Shown here: positions 43,401-52,334 of the stretch, piece after piece
Position numbering within the stretch: the first letter of the stretch is position 1
How the letters are laid out: the number at the start of each line of letters is the position of its first letter
Notes under the pieces: model-generated
The model's input: only the letters and a program-made list of their open reading frames with translations
Databases searched by the model: none
What the model was told of the DNA's origin: nothing
Translations under genes and position numbers: made by a program
DNA from: JALSRK01 sp964461995
GTDB lineage: Bacteria > Acidobacteriota > Terriglobia > Bryobacterales > Bryobacteraceae
Direction: 5' to 3'
NCBI GenBank assembly: GCA_964461995.1
Contig: CAYWXL010000018.1
Span: 7,408-71,407 of the forward strand
Length of the DNA stretch: 64,000 nucleotides

Positions 43401-44066
43401 CGGGGTTTCAGGCAGGCCGGCCTCTCGCCCGTAAACCGTCACCTTCCCGTTCGCCGCCCGGCACAGCTCCGTTCCGCAGCCGAACCAAAGCGCTCCGTCA
43501 CGATCCAGGTACACGCTGTGGACTGACTCGTCTTTACTGCCGGGCAGGGCCGGACGACTCTTGAATCGGTAGCTCACGTATGCGCCCGTCCGGCGTACCG
43601 GCTCACCGACGACGAGACCGGTGCGGGTCCCCAGGTAGAGGCGGCCGGCGACGTCAGAGGCGATGGAGTGGGCTCCCGAAAGCCATGCGCCCGCAGGCAG
43701 GGCTACGGTCTGGAACCGGTCTCCAGTGAGATAGGCAAGCCCGCGGGATGTCCCTACCCAAATTGTTCCGGCGGCGGTCTCGTGAAACGCAACGATCTTC
43801 TCGTCTGGCAACCCGTCCCGGGGCCGAAAGGCTCGGAACCACGAACCGTCAAACCGGAACAGTCCCCGGGCTGTCCCAACCCATAGGAAGCCGAAAGAGT
43901 CCTGGCTGATGAGGCGGATCTCCGAGGAGGCCAGCCCGTCGTCGGGGCCGTAAATACGGAAGGAATAGCGCTCGGCTGAAGCCTGCGGAAGATTCAGCAG
44001 CAGCGCCGCTGCCAGCGCCCGCACAACCCACGGAATTCTCCATCGGTCTCCGGCCCTGGCGACCAC
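40479..44066 (-). CDS. Hybrid sensor histidine kinase with periplasmic propeller, HisKA, HATPase and receiver domains
   Basis: The 1195-residue protein has a signal segment (about 5-32), then about 600 residues of two-component propeller (Reg_prop) repeats with the recurring D-G-x-x-W-V/F-G-T/S and G-L pattern. A Y_Y_Y domain follows (about 685-725), a membrane helix (about 740-762) and a short coiled coil. HisKA has the phospho-accepting His in NMSHEIRTPLNG (about 817), the ATPase NLLNNAVKFTKRG and GGSGLGLSICSRL, and the receiver its phospho-Asp in LLLDIQMPEVDG (about 1110). I chose GTG 44066 because GGGGAGGAG lies 9 nt upstream and TATAGT at 44094-44099 makes an earlier GTG (44090) unlikely to be transcribed. 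No AraC output domain is fused. Related proteins sense glycans, but the ligand is unknown. Confidence 0.9.
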   Translation of the reverse strand: MVARAGDRWRIPWVVRALAAALLLNLPQASAERYSFRIYGPDDGLASSEIRLISQDSFGFLWVGTARGLFRFDGSWFRAFRPRDGLPDEKIVAFHETAAGTIWVGTSRGLAYLTGDRFQTVALPAGAWLSGAHSIASDVAGRLYLGTRTGLVVGEPVRRTGAYVSYRFKSRPALPGSKDESVHSVYLDRDGALWFGCGTELCRAANGKVTVYGREAGLPETPWQAIVRDGDGTLWVRGRLGLYRMTGERRFRAAVKTGESDYSDLQLALDQHGRLVAPALDGLLFHESDHWSTVNRRQGMPANRVRCFFQDREGNVWLGLSDIGLVRWLGYREWRGWTYAEGLNCDVITAIAGDGSGNLWVGTRRGLNRLGADGRFRPVEGLPRRPVRSLHVSRDGRLWVAFRRALAVRQPDGTGFSWIGPEEGLTSRSLLTFHEDADGFLWLCTRDGVFRSRLAGKPIRFTRYRPDFFREDETIYRLITTPSGDRWFASNRGLLLLRKGVWRRFTERDGLPSQTVVFLARQAGGELWVGFHELVGVSRIRERGGNLRVETFTSGDVLGSDEISFIGTDRRDWVWIGTDNGVDIFDGSRWRHMSTGDGLLWYDCVLDAFYSAPDGAVWIGSSRGLSRYSPLRDPFTEPPPPVVISAVRAHGWGMDLRDGATLPYTRRTIGLQLAALSFRHEGDIFFRYRLHPDDPWQHSYLNQIVLSGLEAGSYELEVQARTPLSEWSPTPARLHFQILTPWWQSWWLRIAGVLLIAGLGAGLWCWRTRWLRRQRAELEAQVAVRTRELEAERDRANAALEKAREASRLKTEFLANMSHEIRTPLNGILGMTALALDSNPSPEQREYLETVRTSGESLLSLLNDILDLSRIESNHLELESAPFSLREVLCACFDNIAALAGAKNLELSLEIADDVPDRLVGDALRLQQVILNLLNNAVKFTKRGWVRLSVGIRETADQAVTLLFQVTDTGIGVPPEHQKTIFDVFRQLDGSTTRRYGGSGLGLSICSRLVQMMGGGIWVESTPGKGSTFSFTIRAGIDQSAEGLSEPATGAESESLPPGLKILVAEDNAVNRKLAVRLVEKAGLSVVEASNGAEALDILRREPVDVLLLDIQMPEVDGYAVLEAFRNGTGFRSRPRVIVVTASALVGDVERCLRAGADYCLTKPFRPAQLLDAIRNVLRSAAPPVTGASTQPGRG

Positions 44067-44093
44067 GTGCGCCGACTCCTCCCCGAACACTGT

Positions 44094-44099
44094 ACTATA
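44094..44099 (-). promoter_or_regulatory. -10 element of the hybrid kinase gene
   Basis: Minus-strand TATAGT; predicted start near 44087, giving a leader of about 21 nt that contains GGGGAGGAG before GTG 44066. This decides against the more upstream in-frame GTG 44090. Confidence 0.5.
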
Positions 44100-44163
44100 T
44101 ACCTCTTCGGCCGGCGGCGCGGATCAGTGTAGATCCTCAGGAGCCCCGGCCCCAAGACGGATT

Positions 44164-44172
44164 TGGTAAGAT
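44164..44172 (+). promoter_or_regulatory. Extended -10 element of the Gly-rich protein gene
   Basis: TGGTAAGAT, predicted start near 44179, two bases before the hairpin at 44181-44206. Confidence 0.5.
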
Positions 44173-44180
44173 TCGATCAG

Positions 44181-44206
44181 CCCGGCAATCCATTCTCGTT
44201 GCCGGG
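44181..44206 (+). promoter_or_regulatory. 5'-terminal hairpin in the leader of the Gly-rich protein gene
   Basis: CCCGGCAA (44181-44188) pairs perfectly with TTGCCGGG (44199-44206) around a 10-nt loop. It would form at the very 5' end of the predicted mRNA, and its 3' arm runs into the ribosome-binding sequence GGGAGGGAG. It could stabilise the mRNA or modulate translation. Confidence 0.5.
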
Positions 44207-44221
44207 AGGGAGTCGAGTGCC

Positions 44222-45043
44222 ATGAGGCGTATCGTACTAAGTGTCATTGTCATCGCCGCCGTAACCGCCGGCGTCTTGTACGGGGCGAACTTTTGGGAGA
44301 AAAAAGACTTCAAGACGTGGACCGAAAAGGAGGTCCAGAAGATCCTGTTCAATTCCCCATGGGCGAAGAGTCTCAGCGTTCCGATTGGCGGACCGATGGC
44401 GGTCCCCGGCGGGGGACGCCGTAGGGGCGGCGGATTCGGCGGAGCAGGCGGGGGCATCGCTGCTGGAGGCGGCCCCGGCGGCGGTGGGGGTGGAGCAGGC
44501 AACGTCCGCCCGGGCCGCGGCATGGGACCGGACATGCCGATGGAACGGACGGTCAAGGTTCTGTTCCGGTGGATCAGTGCGCTGCCGGTCCGTCAGGCCA
44601 TTGCGCGCAGCCGGTTCGGCGACGAACTTGATGGGGAAGAAGCCGCGAAGATCCTCAACCTCAAGGACAACCGCTATATCCTGGCCGTTTCGGGCCTTCC
44701 CCGGGGTATGGCCCTCGGCGGCAAGCGCCGGAAAGGTCACCGTAAGAACGATGGACCAGCCGAGGACCAGGAAGCGCAGCGCCAGGCGGCGATCGAACAA
44801 CTGAAAGAGCGTGCTTCTCTCCGGGTGAAGGGTAAGGACCCGGTTCACCCCAATCACGTTCAGATGAACCCGCAGCAGGCCGCTGTGGACATCTACTTCT
44901 TTTTCCCAAAGGGGGACGACAACGGGCTCGACATCTCCCTCGAGGACAAGGAGGTCGAATTCCGCCTGGAAACGCACGAACGGACGCTGAAGCGCAAGTT
45001 CAAGCTGAAGGATATGGTGTACAAGGGCAAGCTCGAGATCTGA
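44222..45043 (+). CDS. Membrane-anchored Gly-rich protein of unknown function
   Basis: The 273-residue product has an N-terminal signal anchor (MRRIVLSVIVIAAVTAGVLY), then KKDFKTWTEKEVQKILFNSP-WAK (about 27-50). This W-x-x-x-E-V-x-x-x-L-x-x-S-P-W-A-K block is, as I recall, seen in other acidobacterial exported proteins of unknown role. A Gly-rich stretch (about 57-100) is followed by a charged domain rich in Lys/Arg/Glu and a beta-strand-like C-terminus (VDIYFFFPKGDDNG, LEDKEVEFRLE, LKDMVYKGKLEI). It lies between the hybrid kinase and the LytTR regulator genes. I cannot name a function. Confidence 0.75.
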   Translation: MRRIVLSVIVIAAVTAGVLYGANFWEKKDFKTWTEKEVQKILFNSPWAKSLSVPIGGPMAVPGGGRRRGGGFGGAGGGIAAGGGPGGGGGGAGNVRPGRGMGPDMPMERTVKVLFRWISALPVRQAIARSRFGDELDGEEAAKILNLKDNRYILAVSGLPRGMALGGKRRKGHRKNDGPAEDQEAQRQAAIEQLKERASLRVKGKDPVHPNHVQMNPQQAAVDIYFFFPKGDDNGLDISLEDKEVEFRLETHERTLKRKFKLKDMVYKGKLEI

Positions 45044-45123
45044 CGGGCCGGCGCGGTTAGCTCGAGCGTCTCGATCCTGGCAAGCGCTGCTGGTTGGACA
45101 GCCCGGCGGATAAGCCCGTGGGA

Positions 45124-45223
45124 NNNNNNNNNNNNNNNNNNNNNNNNNNNNNNNNNNNNNNNNNNNNNNNNNNNNNNNNNNNNNNNNNNNNNNNNNNNNN
45201 NNNNNNNNNNNNNNNNNNNNNNN
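45124..45223. other. Assembly gap (100 N)
   Basis: Exactly 100 undetermined bases, the usual placeholder for a gap of unknown size. About 80 known bases to the left and 28 to the right hold no recognisable gene, so a gene could be hidden or the flanking genes could be further apart than shown. Confidence 0.98.
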
Positions 45224-45251
45224 AGAGGGCCATCTGCGGCCCGCGCTCCGC

Positions 45252-46031
45252 TTACAGCTTCAGCAAGCTGCGCAAGCGTTTCGTCTGAAAGCGGCTCACC
45301 GGAATCTCGGTCTGGCGCTTGTCGTCCATCCGGAGCTGGTAGCTCGATTTGAACCACGGGATCACTTCCTTGATCCGGTTGATGTTCACCAGATACGAGC
45401 GGTGCACCCGCCAGAAGATCTCCGGGTCGAGGTTCGATTGCAACTCTTCGATCGTCCGGTAGTTCGACTGCCCCTCGATGTTCGTCGCGACGATCGTGAT
45501 CAGGCCGTCCTGGATCGTCGCATAGATCATGTCGTTGGCGTCGATGATGAAGTTGCGGTTGTGGCTCTTCACCAGCAACTTCGTGCGTTGCGGGGCAGGA
45601 CGCGGAGCCGGAGACTCCGGCTGCGGCGCCGGCTTGGCCCCTTCCAAGATCGCCCTCCGCGCACGATCCACCGTCAGCCGCAAGCGGTCCTTGTCGATGG
45701 GCTTCAGAAGGTAGTCCATCGCCTCGAAGCGGAACGCATCGACGGCGTAATGATCGTACGCGGTGGCGAGCACGAAGTGGGGCAGCGGAACGCCTTTCTC
45801 CTGCAGTTTGCGGATCACCCCGAGCCCGTTCAAACCGGGCATCTGAACGTCAAGAAAAACCAGATCCGGCCGCTGCTCCTCGATCGCCTTCACCGCGTCC
45901 AGACCGTTGTGGACCATCCCGATCACCTCGATTTCGGGAAAGTCCTTGAGTAAGTAGCCCAGTTCGTCGCAAGCTAGACGTTCGTCGTCCACCAGGAGAG
46001 TCCTGATGGGACCGCTTTCACGCCTTACCAT
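45252..46031 (-). CDS. Response regulator with receiver and LytTR DNA-binding domains
   Basis: This 259-residue LytR/AgrR-type regulator has a receiver domain (RTLLVDDERLACDELGYLL; phospho-Asp61 in LVFLDVQMPG; conserved YLLKPI), a Pro-rich linker (about 133-152) and a LytTR domain with EELQSNLDPEIFWRVHRSYL and VNINRIKEVIPW. ATG 46031 is preferred because a TGTTATACT -10 element ends 9 nt upstream, so longer readings would start within or before the promoter. A partner sensor kinase of the LytS type is not seen; the neighbouring N gap could hide one. Confidence 0.93.
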   Translation of the reverse strand: MVRRESGPIRTLLVDDERLACDELGYLLKDFPEIEVIGMVHNGLDAVKAIEEQRPDLVFLDVQMPGLNGLGVIRKLQEKGVPLPHFVLATAYDHYAVDAFRFEAMDYLLKPIDKDRLRLTVDRARRAILEGAKPAPQPESPAPRPAPQRTKLLVKSHNRNFIIDANDMIYATIQDGLITIVATNIEGQSNYRTIEELQSNLDPEIFWRVHRSYLVNINRIKEVIPWFKSSYQLRMDDKRQTEIPVSRFQTKRLRSLLKL

Positions 46032-46040
46032 GAGAATGTT

Positions 46041-46049
46041 AGTATAACA
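46041..46049 (-). promoter_or_regulatory. Extended -10 element of the LytTR regulator gene
   Basis: Minus-strand TGTTATACT, a near-perfect extended -10 ending 9 nt before ATG 46031; no Shine-Dalgarno sequence in between. Predicted leader about 3 nt. Confidence 0.55.
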
Positions 46050-46062
46050 TCTGGCATTGACT

Positions 46063-46078
46063 CGGCTTGGAAAAGCCG
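46063..46078. other. Small inverted repeat upstream of the LytTR promoter
   Basis: CGGCTT-GGAA-AAGCCG, a perfect 6-bp palindrome 14 bp upstream of the extended -10. It lies in the position of an activator or operator site, but its function is unknown. Confidence 0.3.
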
Positions 46079-46260
46079 CATTCCGCGTAGCCGGCCGCGA
46101 CGAGTGTGGCGCCACGATCCGGTGAACGGAATAGTGGTGTTTTCACGCCGGATCTTCCCAACGCGACGCGGGCGGAGCCGGCTGTCTCACGCATCCCTCA
46201 AGGGTGGGCCGCCCGCCGGCAGAGAAACGTTTTACGAGTTCAAGTTAAGGAGTTCGCGAA

Positions 46261-47580
<1,320 letters not shown>

Positions 47581-47600
47581 TCGATTGCCGGACAGCTAAG

Positions 47601-47640
47601 AAGACGGGGACGGGCCACCTTCCCCGTCTTTTCTGTTTCC
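47601..47640 (+). terminator. Rho-independent terminator after the inositol-phosphate synthase gene
   Basis: Perfect 10-bp stem (AAGACGGGGA / TCCCCGTCTT, 47601-47630) with a 10-nt loop, followed by TTCTGTTT. It is the clearest intrinsic terminator in the window. Confidence 0.85.
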
Positions 47641-47668
47641 GGCCGGTCCGAGAGAGGGGAATTTAGTT

Positions 47669-48664
47669 ATGAAGGCGCTGGTCATCGGCGGCACGCTTTT
47701 CATTGGAAGGCATCTGGTGAGCCGGCTCTTGGCCGAAGGCTACGATGTGGCGGTGATGCACCGGCGCGACCGCCATGGACTGGGCCCGGACGTCGAGAAC
47801 ATCGTCGCCGACCGCAACGACCCGGACGCCGTGCGCCGGGCGCTCGCCGGCCGGCGGTTTGACTGGGTATTCGACAACGTGTACGACTGGAAGCGGGGCA
47901 CCACGGCTGCTCAGGTGGAGGCGACAGCCCGGGCCTGCGGCGACGTCGCCCGATACGTCTTCATGTCCAGTGTGGCGGCCTACGGAGACGGCCTCGACCG
48001 TACCGAGGACGACCCGCTCGCCCCCGCTGAGCATCCCGAACCTTATGTGGCGAACAAAGCCGAGAGCGAGCGCGCGCTGTTCCGCTTGTACAGGGAAGAG
48101 GGTTTTCCTGCCGTAACGCTTCGCCCTCCCTACGTCTACGGACCTGGCAACCCCTTCTATCGCGAGGCGTTCTTTTGGGACCGCTTCACCGACGGACGCC
48201 CGGTGATCGTTCCCGGCGACGGAAGCCGCCTGATGCACTTCGTCTACGTCCATGACCTCGCCGAAGCCTGCTTGCTCGCCGCCAAAATGCCCCGGGCCGC
48301 CGGCGAGGCGTTCAACATCGCCCATGAGCGGCCCGTCACCCAGGAAGAGCTCGTCCACGCCCTTGCCCGCGCCGCCGGCGTCACGCCGGAGATCGTTCAC
48401 GTTCCCCGTGAGATCATCGAGGCTGAGGGCGGCAGCGTGTTCGGACCGGAGAATCTCTATTTTGGCGTCTATTTCGACATGCCTCCGATCACCGAGAAGA
48501 TCGCTAAGGCGAAACGCCTGTTGGGTTTCCGCCCTTCGGGCTTCGACGCCGCGCTCCGGGAGACCTACGAATGGTACCGGAAGCATCACCAGAGGCCCCC
48601 GGTCGATTACGGCTTCGAGGACCGGTTGATCGCCCGGACGCGCGGGGTGGCGCCGGCCCCCTGA
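47669..48664 (+). CDS. NAD-dependent epimerase/dehydratase (extended SDR)
   Basis: This 331-residue protein has the variant Rossmann loop ALVIGGTLFIGRHLVSRLLA, the family segment FMSSVAAYGDG, a modified YxxxK as YVANK and the LRPPYVYGPGNPFYRE block. It resembles the isoflavone-reductase/CSP41-like sugar-nucleotide SDRs that some genomes annotate as UDP-glucose epimerases. It follows the terminator with its own GAGAGGGGA ribosome-binding site. Substrate not determinable. Confidence 0.85.
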   Translation: MKALVIGGTLFIGRHLVSRLLAEGYDVAVMHRRDRHGLGPDVENIVADRNDPDAVRRALAGRRFDWVFDNVYDWKRGTTAAQVEATARACGDVARYVFMSSVAAYGDGLDRTEDDPLAPAEHPEPYVANKAESERALFRLYREEGFPAVTLRPPYVYGPGNPFYREAFFWDRFTDGRPVIVPGDGSRLMHFVYVHDLAEACLLAAKMPRAAGEAFNIAHERPVTQEELVHALARAAGVTPEIVHVPREIIEAEGGSVFGPENLYFGVYFDMPPITEKIAKAKRLLGFRPSGFDAALRETYEWYRKHHQRPPVDYGFEDRLIARTRGVAPAP

Positions 48665-48725
48665 CCGGAGGTAAACGGGTGTCCGGGACTTCGGTGCGGC
48701 GGTCTTCAGAACGCCGCCGCAACGG

Positions 48726-48734
48726 TGTTATTCT
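48726..48734 (+). promoter_or_regulatory. Extended -10 element of the TPR lipoprotein gene
   Basis: TGTTATTCT, ending 9 nt before ATG 48744, with no Shine-Dalgarno sequence; predicted leader about 3 nt. Confidence 0.5.
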
Positions 48735-48743
48735 GTAGCGAGC

Positions 48744-51083
48744 ATGGCAGTGCGTGGTGGTCGTTCTCGTCGCGTGAGGCGAGTCGGGCTCTTGCTCTGC
48801 GCGGTGTTGGCGGCGCTTCTGGCCGCCTGCATCACGACTTCGGAAAAGGCTAAGAAAACGCTGATCGAAAGCGGCGACCGGTATTTCAAGCAAGGGAATT
48901 ACCGGGAAGCGGCCATCATGTATCAGCGTGCCATCCAGCACGATCGCCGCTTCGGTGAAGCCTATTTCCGGCTTGCGAAAGCCGAATTGCGCTCCGGGAG
49001 GGTTGTCCAAGCAGCCGCGGCTCTTCACCGGGCGGTGGAACTACAGCCCGAAAACGCTGAGGCGTTCGCCATGCTCTGTGAGATTTATCTCACCGCGCAG
49101 CGTTACGACCCTGTTCAGCGGGACCGCTACCTGCGCGAGGTCGAAGACCTCATCGAGCACGCCGAACGGGTCGGCACGAGCGCGTTCGAAGTTGCCCGGA
49201 TTCGCGGACTTCTGGATATGGCCAGGGAGAACCCGGCCTCGGCCGTCGAGCATTTCCGTCAGGCCCATCGCATGCAGCCTGACAACTCGCTGGTGCTGTT
49301 AGCGTTCGTGCGGGCCTTGCTCGCCGACGGGCGCTTGGAGGAGGCCGAGAAGTTCGCCCGCCAGGAAGTGGACCGCAATCCGGCCGACGAGGCGATGTAC
49401 GACCGGCTCTACCTGATCTACCTGCGGCAGGGCCGTGACGAGGACGCCGAGAAGCTGATCGAGGAGAAATGCCGGCGGAATCCGGAGTCCCGCGGCTGCC
49501 GGCTGCAGCTCGCCGCCCACTACCACCGCGTCGGCAAGCTCGACAAGCGCGACGCCGCCCTTGAAGAGCTTGAGTCCATGCCCGGCGGGGGCCTCCCGGT
49601 TTCGGTCGAGGTCGCCGAGTTCTACGAGCGGATCGGCGACTTTGACAGCGCGATCCGGAAATACCAGCAGTTGATCGGGCGGTTCCCGGACCGCGAGAAT
49701 TGGCTCAAGCTGCGCATCGCCGAAGCGATGACGATGGCCGGGCGCGGACCCGACGCTATCGGCTTGGTCGAGGAGGTTCTCGAGGCGGATCCTGACTACC
49801 CCCAGGCGAAGGCGCTGCGAGGCACGTTGCGGCTGTTCGGCGGGGATCCCGAAAGTACGCAGGCGGCGATCGCCGACATGTCCGCCGTGCTGGCGGAGAT
49901 GCCTCGGAACGCGGTTCTCCGCTACCATCTGGGCCTTGCATACCTGGCCGCCGGAGACGTGGACAAGGCCATGGTCCAGTTCCAGGAGGCCATCGGCTTG
50001 ATGCCCGCCTATGAGGCGCCGCGTTACTACCTCGGCCGGATCTACTTGAACCGGCGGCAGCCCGCCATGGCGGCTCAGTTGGCTGACGAAATCCTGAAGA
50101 TTCACCCCGGGAGCGAGCGCGGCAAGCTCCTCCGCGCTGACGCCTCGATTCGAATGGGAGAGCACAACCGCGCCCGGGCCCTGCTGAACGGCTTGCTCGA
50201 GGCCAACCCCCGCGACCGTGACGCCCAGTTCCTGCTTGCCGCCCTCAACGTCGCGCAACGCCGCTATCGTGAGGCGGAAAAAGCGCTCCAGCGCCTTTAC
50301 CGGATCGCGCCTCAGGACTCCCGGGGCATCCGCGGGCTGGTCGCCCTTTACCTGGCCGAAGGCAAGCCGGAAGAGGCCCAGCGCTTGCTGGACGCCGAAC
50401 TCGCCAAACATCCCGAGTCCCGCCAGCTTCGCATGGTTTCCGCCCAGGTCGCCATGGCCGCCAACAACTACGAGCGAGCCATCGCCGACTACAACGCCAT
50501 GCTCGCCGCCGATCCGAACCAGGCCGCGGTGCAGATCGCCTTGGGGGTCGCCTATTACAAGATCCGCGACCTGAAGCGCGCTGAGGAGCACTTCCGGGAA
50601 GCCGTGCGGATCCAGCCTAAGAACGTTCTGGCCAATCTCCGCCTCTCGATGCTCTACGGCGAGCTGGGGCGTTTCGACGAGGCGCAGCGGATCTTGAAGA
50701 CAGTCCTGCAGCTCGCCCCCGACAACCCGGTGGCGCTGAACAACATGGCCTACATCCTCTCCGAGTCGCCCTCCACGCTCGACACTGCAATGACGCTGGC
50801 CCAGCGCGCTCGCACGCTGGCCCCGCAGAATGCCCACATCGCGGAGACCCTGGCCTGGATCTATTTGAAAAAGCACCAGACCGACGAGGCGATCAGGCTC
50901 TACCGCGACCTGGTGGCCCGCTACCCGACCCGCGCCTCCTGGCGGTACCGCTACGCCATGGCCTTGCTGCAAAAAGGCGACAAACCCCAAGCCCGCCGCG
51001 AACTTCAGGCAGCTCTCCCTCATGCCGCCACCCAGGAAGAGGAACGCCGTATCAAGAGCTTGCTCGCCCAGGCCGGCGCCTGA
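48744..51083 (+). CDS. TPR-repeat lipoprotein
   Basis: The 779-residue product has a lipoprotein signal (VLAALLAACITT, Cys about 30) and then tetratricopeptide repeats over nearly its whole length, beginning with ESGDRYFKQGNYREAAIMYQ. Clear later repeats are LYLAEGKPEEAQRLLDAELA, VAYYKIRDLKRAEEHFREAV and KKHQTDEAIRLYRDLVARYP. Such proteins act as periplasmic scaffolds for secretion, exopolysaccharide export or assembly complexes. It somewhat resembles PrsT-like TPR lipoproteins of exosortase systems, but no exosortase is in view. Partner unknown. Confidence 0.88.
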   Translation: MAVRGGRSRRVRRVGLLLCAVLAALLAACITTSEKAKKTLIESGDRYFKQGNYREAAIMYQRAIQHDRRFGEAYFRLAKAELRSGRVVQAAAALHRAVELQPENAEAFAMLCEIYLTAQRYDPVQRDRYLREVEDLIEHAERVGTSAFEVARIRGLLDMARENPASAVEHFRQAHRMQPDNSLVLLAFVRALLADGRLEEAEKFARQEVDRNPADEAMYDRLYLIYLRQGRDEDAEKLIEEKCRRNPESRGCRLQLAAHYHRVGKLDKRDAALEELESMPGGGLPVSVEVAEFYERIGDFDSAIRKYQQLIGRFPDRENWLKLRIAEAMTMAGRGPDAIGLVEEVLEADPDYPQAKALRGTLRLFGGDPESTQAAIADMSAVLAEMPRNAVLRYHLGLAYLAAGDVDKAMVQFQEAIGLMPAYEAPRYYLGRIYLNRRQPAMAAQLADEILKIHPGSERGKLLRADASIRMGEHNRARALLNGLLEANPRDRDAQFLLAALNVAQRRYREAEKALQRLYRIAPQDSRGIRGLVALYLAEGKPEEAQRLLDAELAKHPESRQLRMVSAQVAMAANNYERAIADYNAMLAADPNQAAVQIALGVAYYKIRDLKRAEEHFREAVRIQPKNVLANLRLSMLYGELGRFDEAQRILKTVLQLAPDNPVALNNMAYILSESPSTLDTAMTLAQRARTLAPQNAHIAETLAWIYLKKHQTDEAIRLYRDLVARYPTRASWRYRYAMALLQKGDKPQARRELQAALPHAATQEEERRIKSLLAQAGA

Positions 51084-51104
51084 ACCCTCTGCCGCGGCTG
51101 ATCC

Positions 51105-52283
51105 TTACGCCGCTCCCCCTGTGTGCCGTAAGCGCGTGATGGTTTCGATGTGGTGCGTGTGCGGGAACAGGTCCACCAGCGTCATCGCCTCGATGGCGTA
51201 CCCGCCTGCCAGCAGCGCCGCCAGATCCCGCGCGAGCGTTGAGGGTTCGCACGAAACCAGCGTGAGCCGAGGCGTCTTCAAACGCACCAGCTCTGCCGTC
51301 ACGCGCTTGCCCAGTCCCGCGCGTGGCGGATCCGCCACGATGAAGTCCGGCGCGCCGCCAGCCGCCTGCAGGTAGTTCTGAACGGTGTCCCGCTGGACCT
51401 CCACGGCCACGCCCGCCCGAGCGGCGTTGAACTCCAGGTCCAGCGCCGCGCCGCGGCCGGACTCGACCGCTGTCACCCGGCTGAAGCGCTGGGCGAGCAG
51501 GAGCGAGAATAGCCCCACCCCCGCATACAGGTCCAGCGCCCACTCGCCTCCTTCCTGAGGCATCGCCGCCCGCGCCAGCTCGTCGATCAGGAAGCGGTTC
51601 ACTTGAAAAAACGATCGGTGGCCCACCCGGAACGTCTCGCCCGCCGCGACATAGTCCAGCGTGGGCCGGTCGGCCCCCGGCACGTGCTTCGCGCACCACT
51701 CGAAGAACCCCTTGGCTAGCCGGCGCCCGCCGGAGTCCAACACGTTCAACTGGACTTCGCTGCCGTTCGTGAACAACTCGAAGGACCGCAGGAACTCCGG
51801 AAAACGCGGCTGGTGCGCCATCCGGCGAAGGTGCGGAATGGCCTCGTTGATCGCCGGGGCGGCGATGGGGCACCGCATCACCGGCTGTAGGTCGTGCGTG
51901 CCGGCGCGGAAGAACCCGATCCGGCCCTCCCTGACGTGGAGCTGCACCCGGTTCCGATATTCCAGCGGCGGCCCGGTCACCGTTTCGATCTCGGGGACCT
52001 CGATGCGCCCGATACGGTTCAGCGTCTCGGCCAGGATCGCCTTCTTCCACTCCACTTGCCGCTCGTAGGCAGTGTGCTGGAGCTGGCAGCCGCCGCAGCG
52101 CGCGAAGTACTCGCACGGGGGATCGCCGCGCTCGGCCGAGGGCTGGAGAACCTCCACCAGGCGCGCCCGGATCAGGTCTTTCGTCTCCGACACCGTCTCG
52201 ACGCGGACCACCTCCCCCGGCAGCACGAAGGGAACCAATACAACCTTGCCGTCCAGCCGCCCCAGCCCTTCGCCGCCGTGCAC
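51105..52283 (-). CDS. 23S rRNA (uracil-5-)-methyltransferase, RlmD/RumA type
   Basis: This enzyme class methylates uridine C5 in 23S rRNA with SAM. From GTG 52283 it has 392 residues. The [4Fe-4S] ligands are Cys57, Cys63 and Cys66 (PPCEYFARCGGCQLQH) plus the later MRCPIA. The SAM site is WALDLYAGVGLFSLLLAQ, followed by IVADPPRAGLGK, with the catalytic cysteine in LVSCEPSTLARD. The visible start truncates the TRAM domain: in-frame codons upstream read TIVNEITIEKLV, exactly what the family needs, but contain no ATG, GTG or TTG before a stop at 52353-52355. An ATC at 52311-52313, with AGGGGG 9 nt upstream, is a candidate start. Confidence 0.9.
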   Translation of the reverse strand: MHGGEGLGRLDGKVVLVPFVLPGEVVRVETVSETKDLIRARLVEVLQPSAERGDPPCEYFARCGGCQLQHTAYERQVEWKKAILAETLNRIGRIEVPEIETVTGPPLEYRNRVQLHVREGRIGFFRAGTHDLQPVMRCPIAAPAINEAIPHLRRMAHQPRFPEFLRSFELFTNGSEVQLNVLDSGGRRLAKGFFEWCAKHVPGADRPTLDYVAAGETFRVGHRSFFQVNRFLIDELARAAMPQEGGEWALDLYAGVGLFSLLLAQRFSRVTAVESGRGAALDLEFNAARAGVAVEVQRDTVQNYLQAAGGAPDFIVADPPRAGLGKRVTAELVRLKTPRLTLVSCEPSTLARDLAALLAGGYAIEAMTLVDLFPHTHHIETITRLRHTGGAA

Positions 52284-52334
52284 GAGTTTCTCGATGGTGA
52301 TTTCGTTTACGATAGTAGCTTGCCCCCTACCAGC

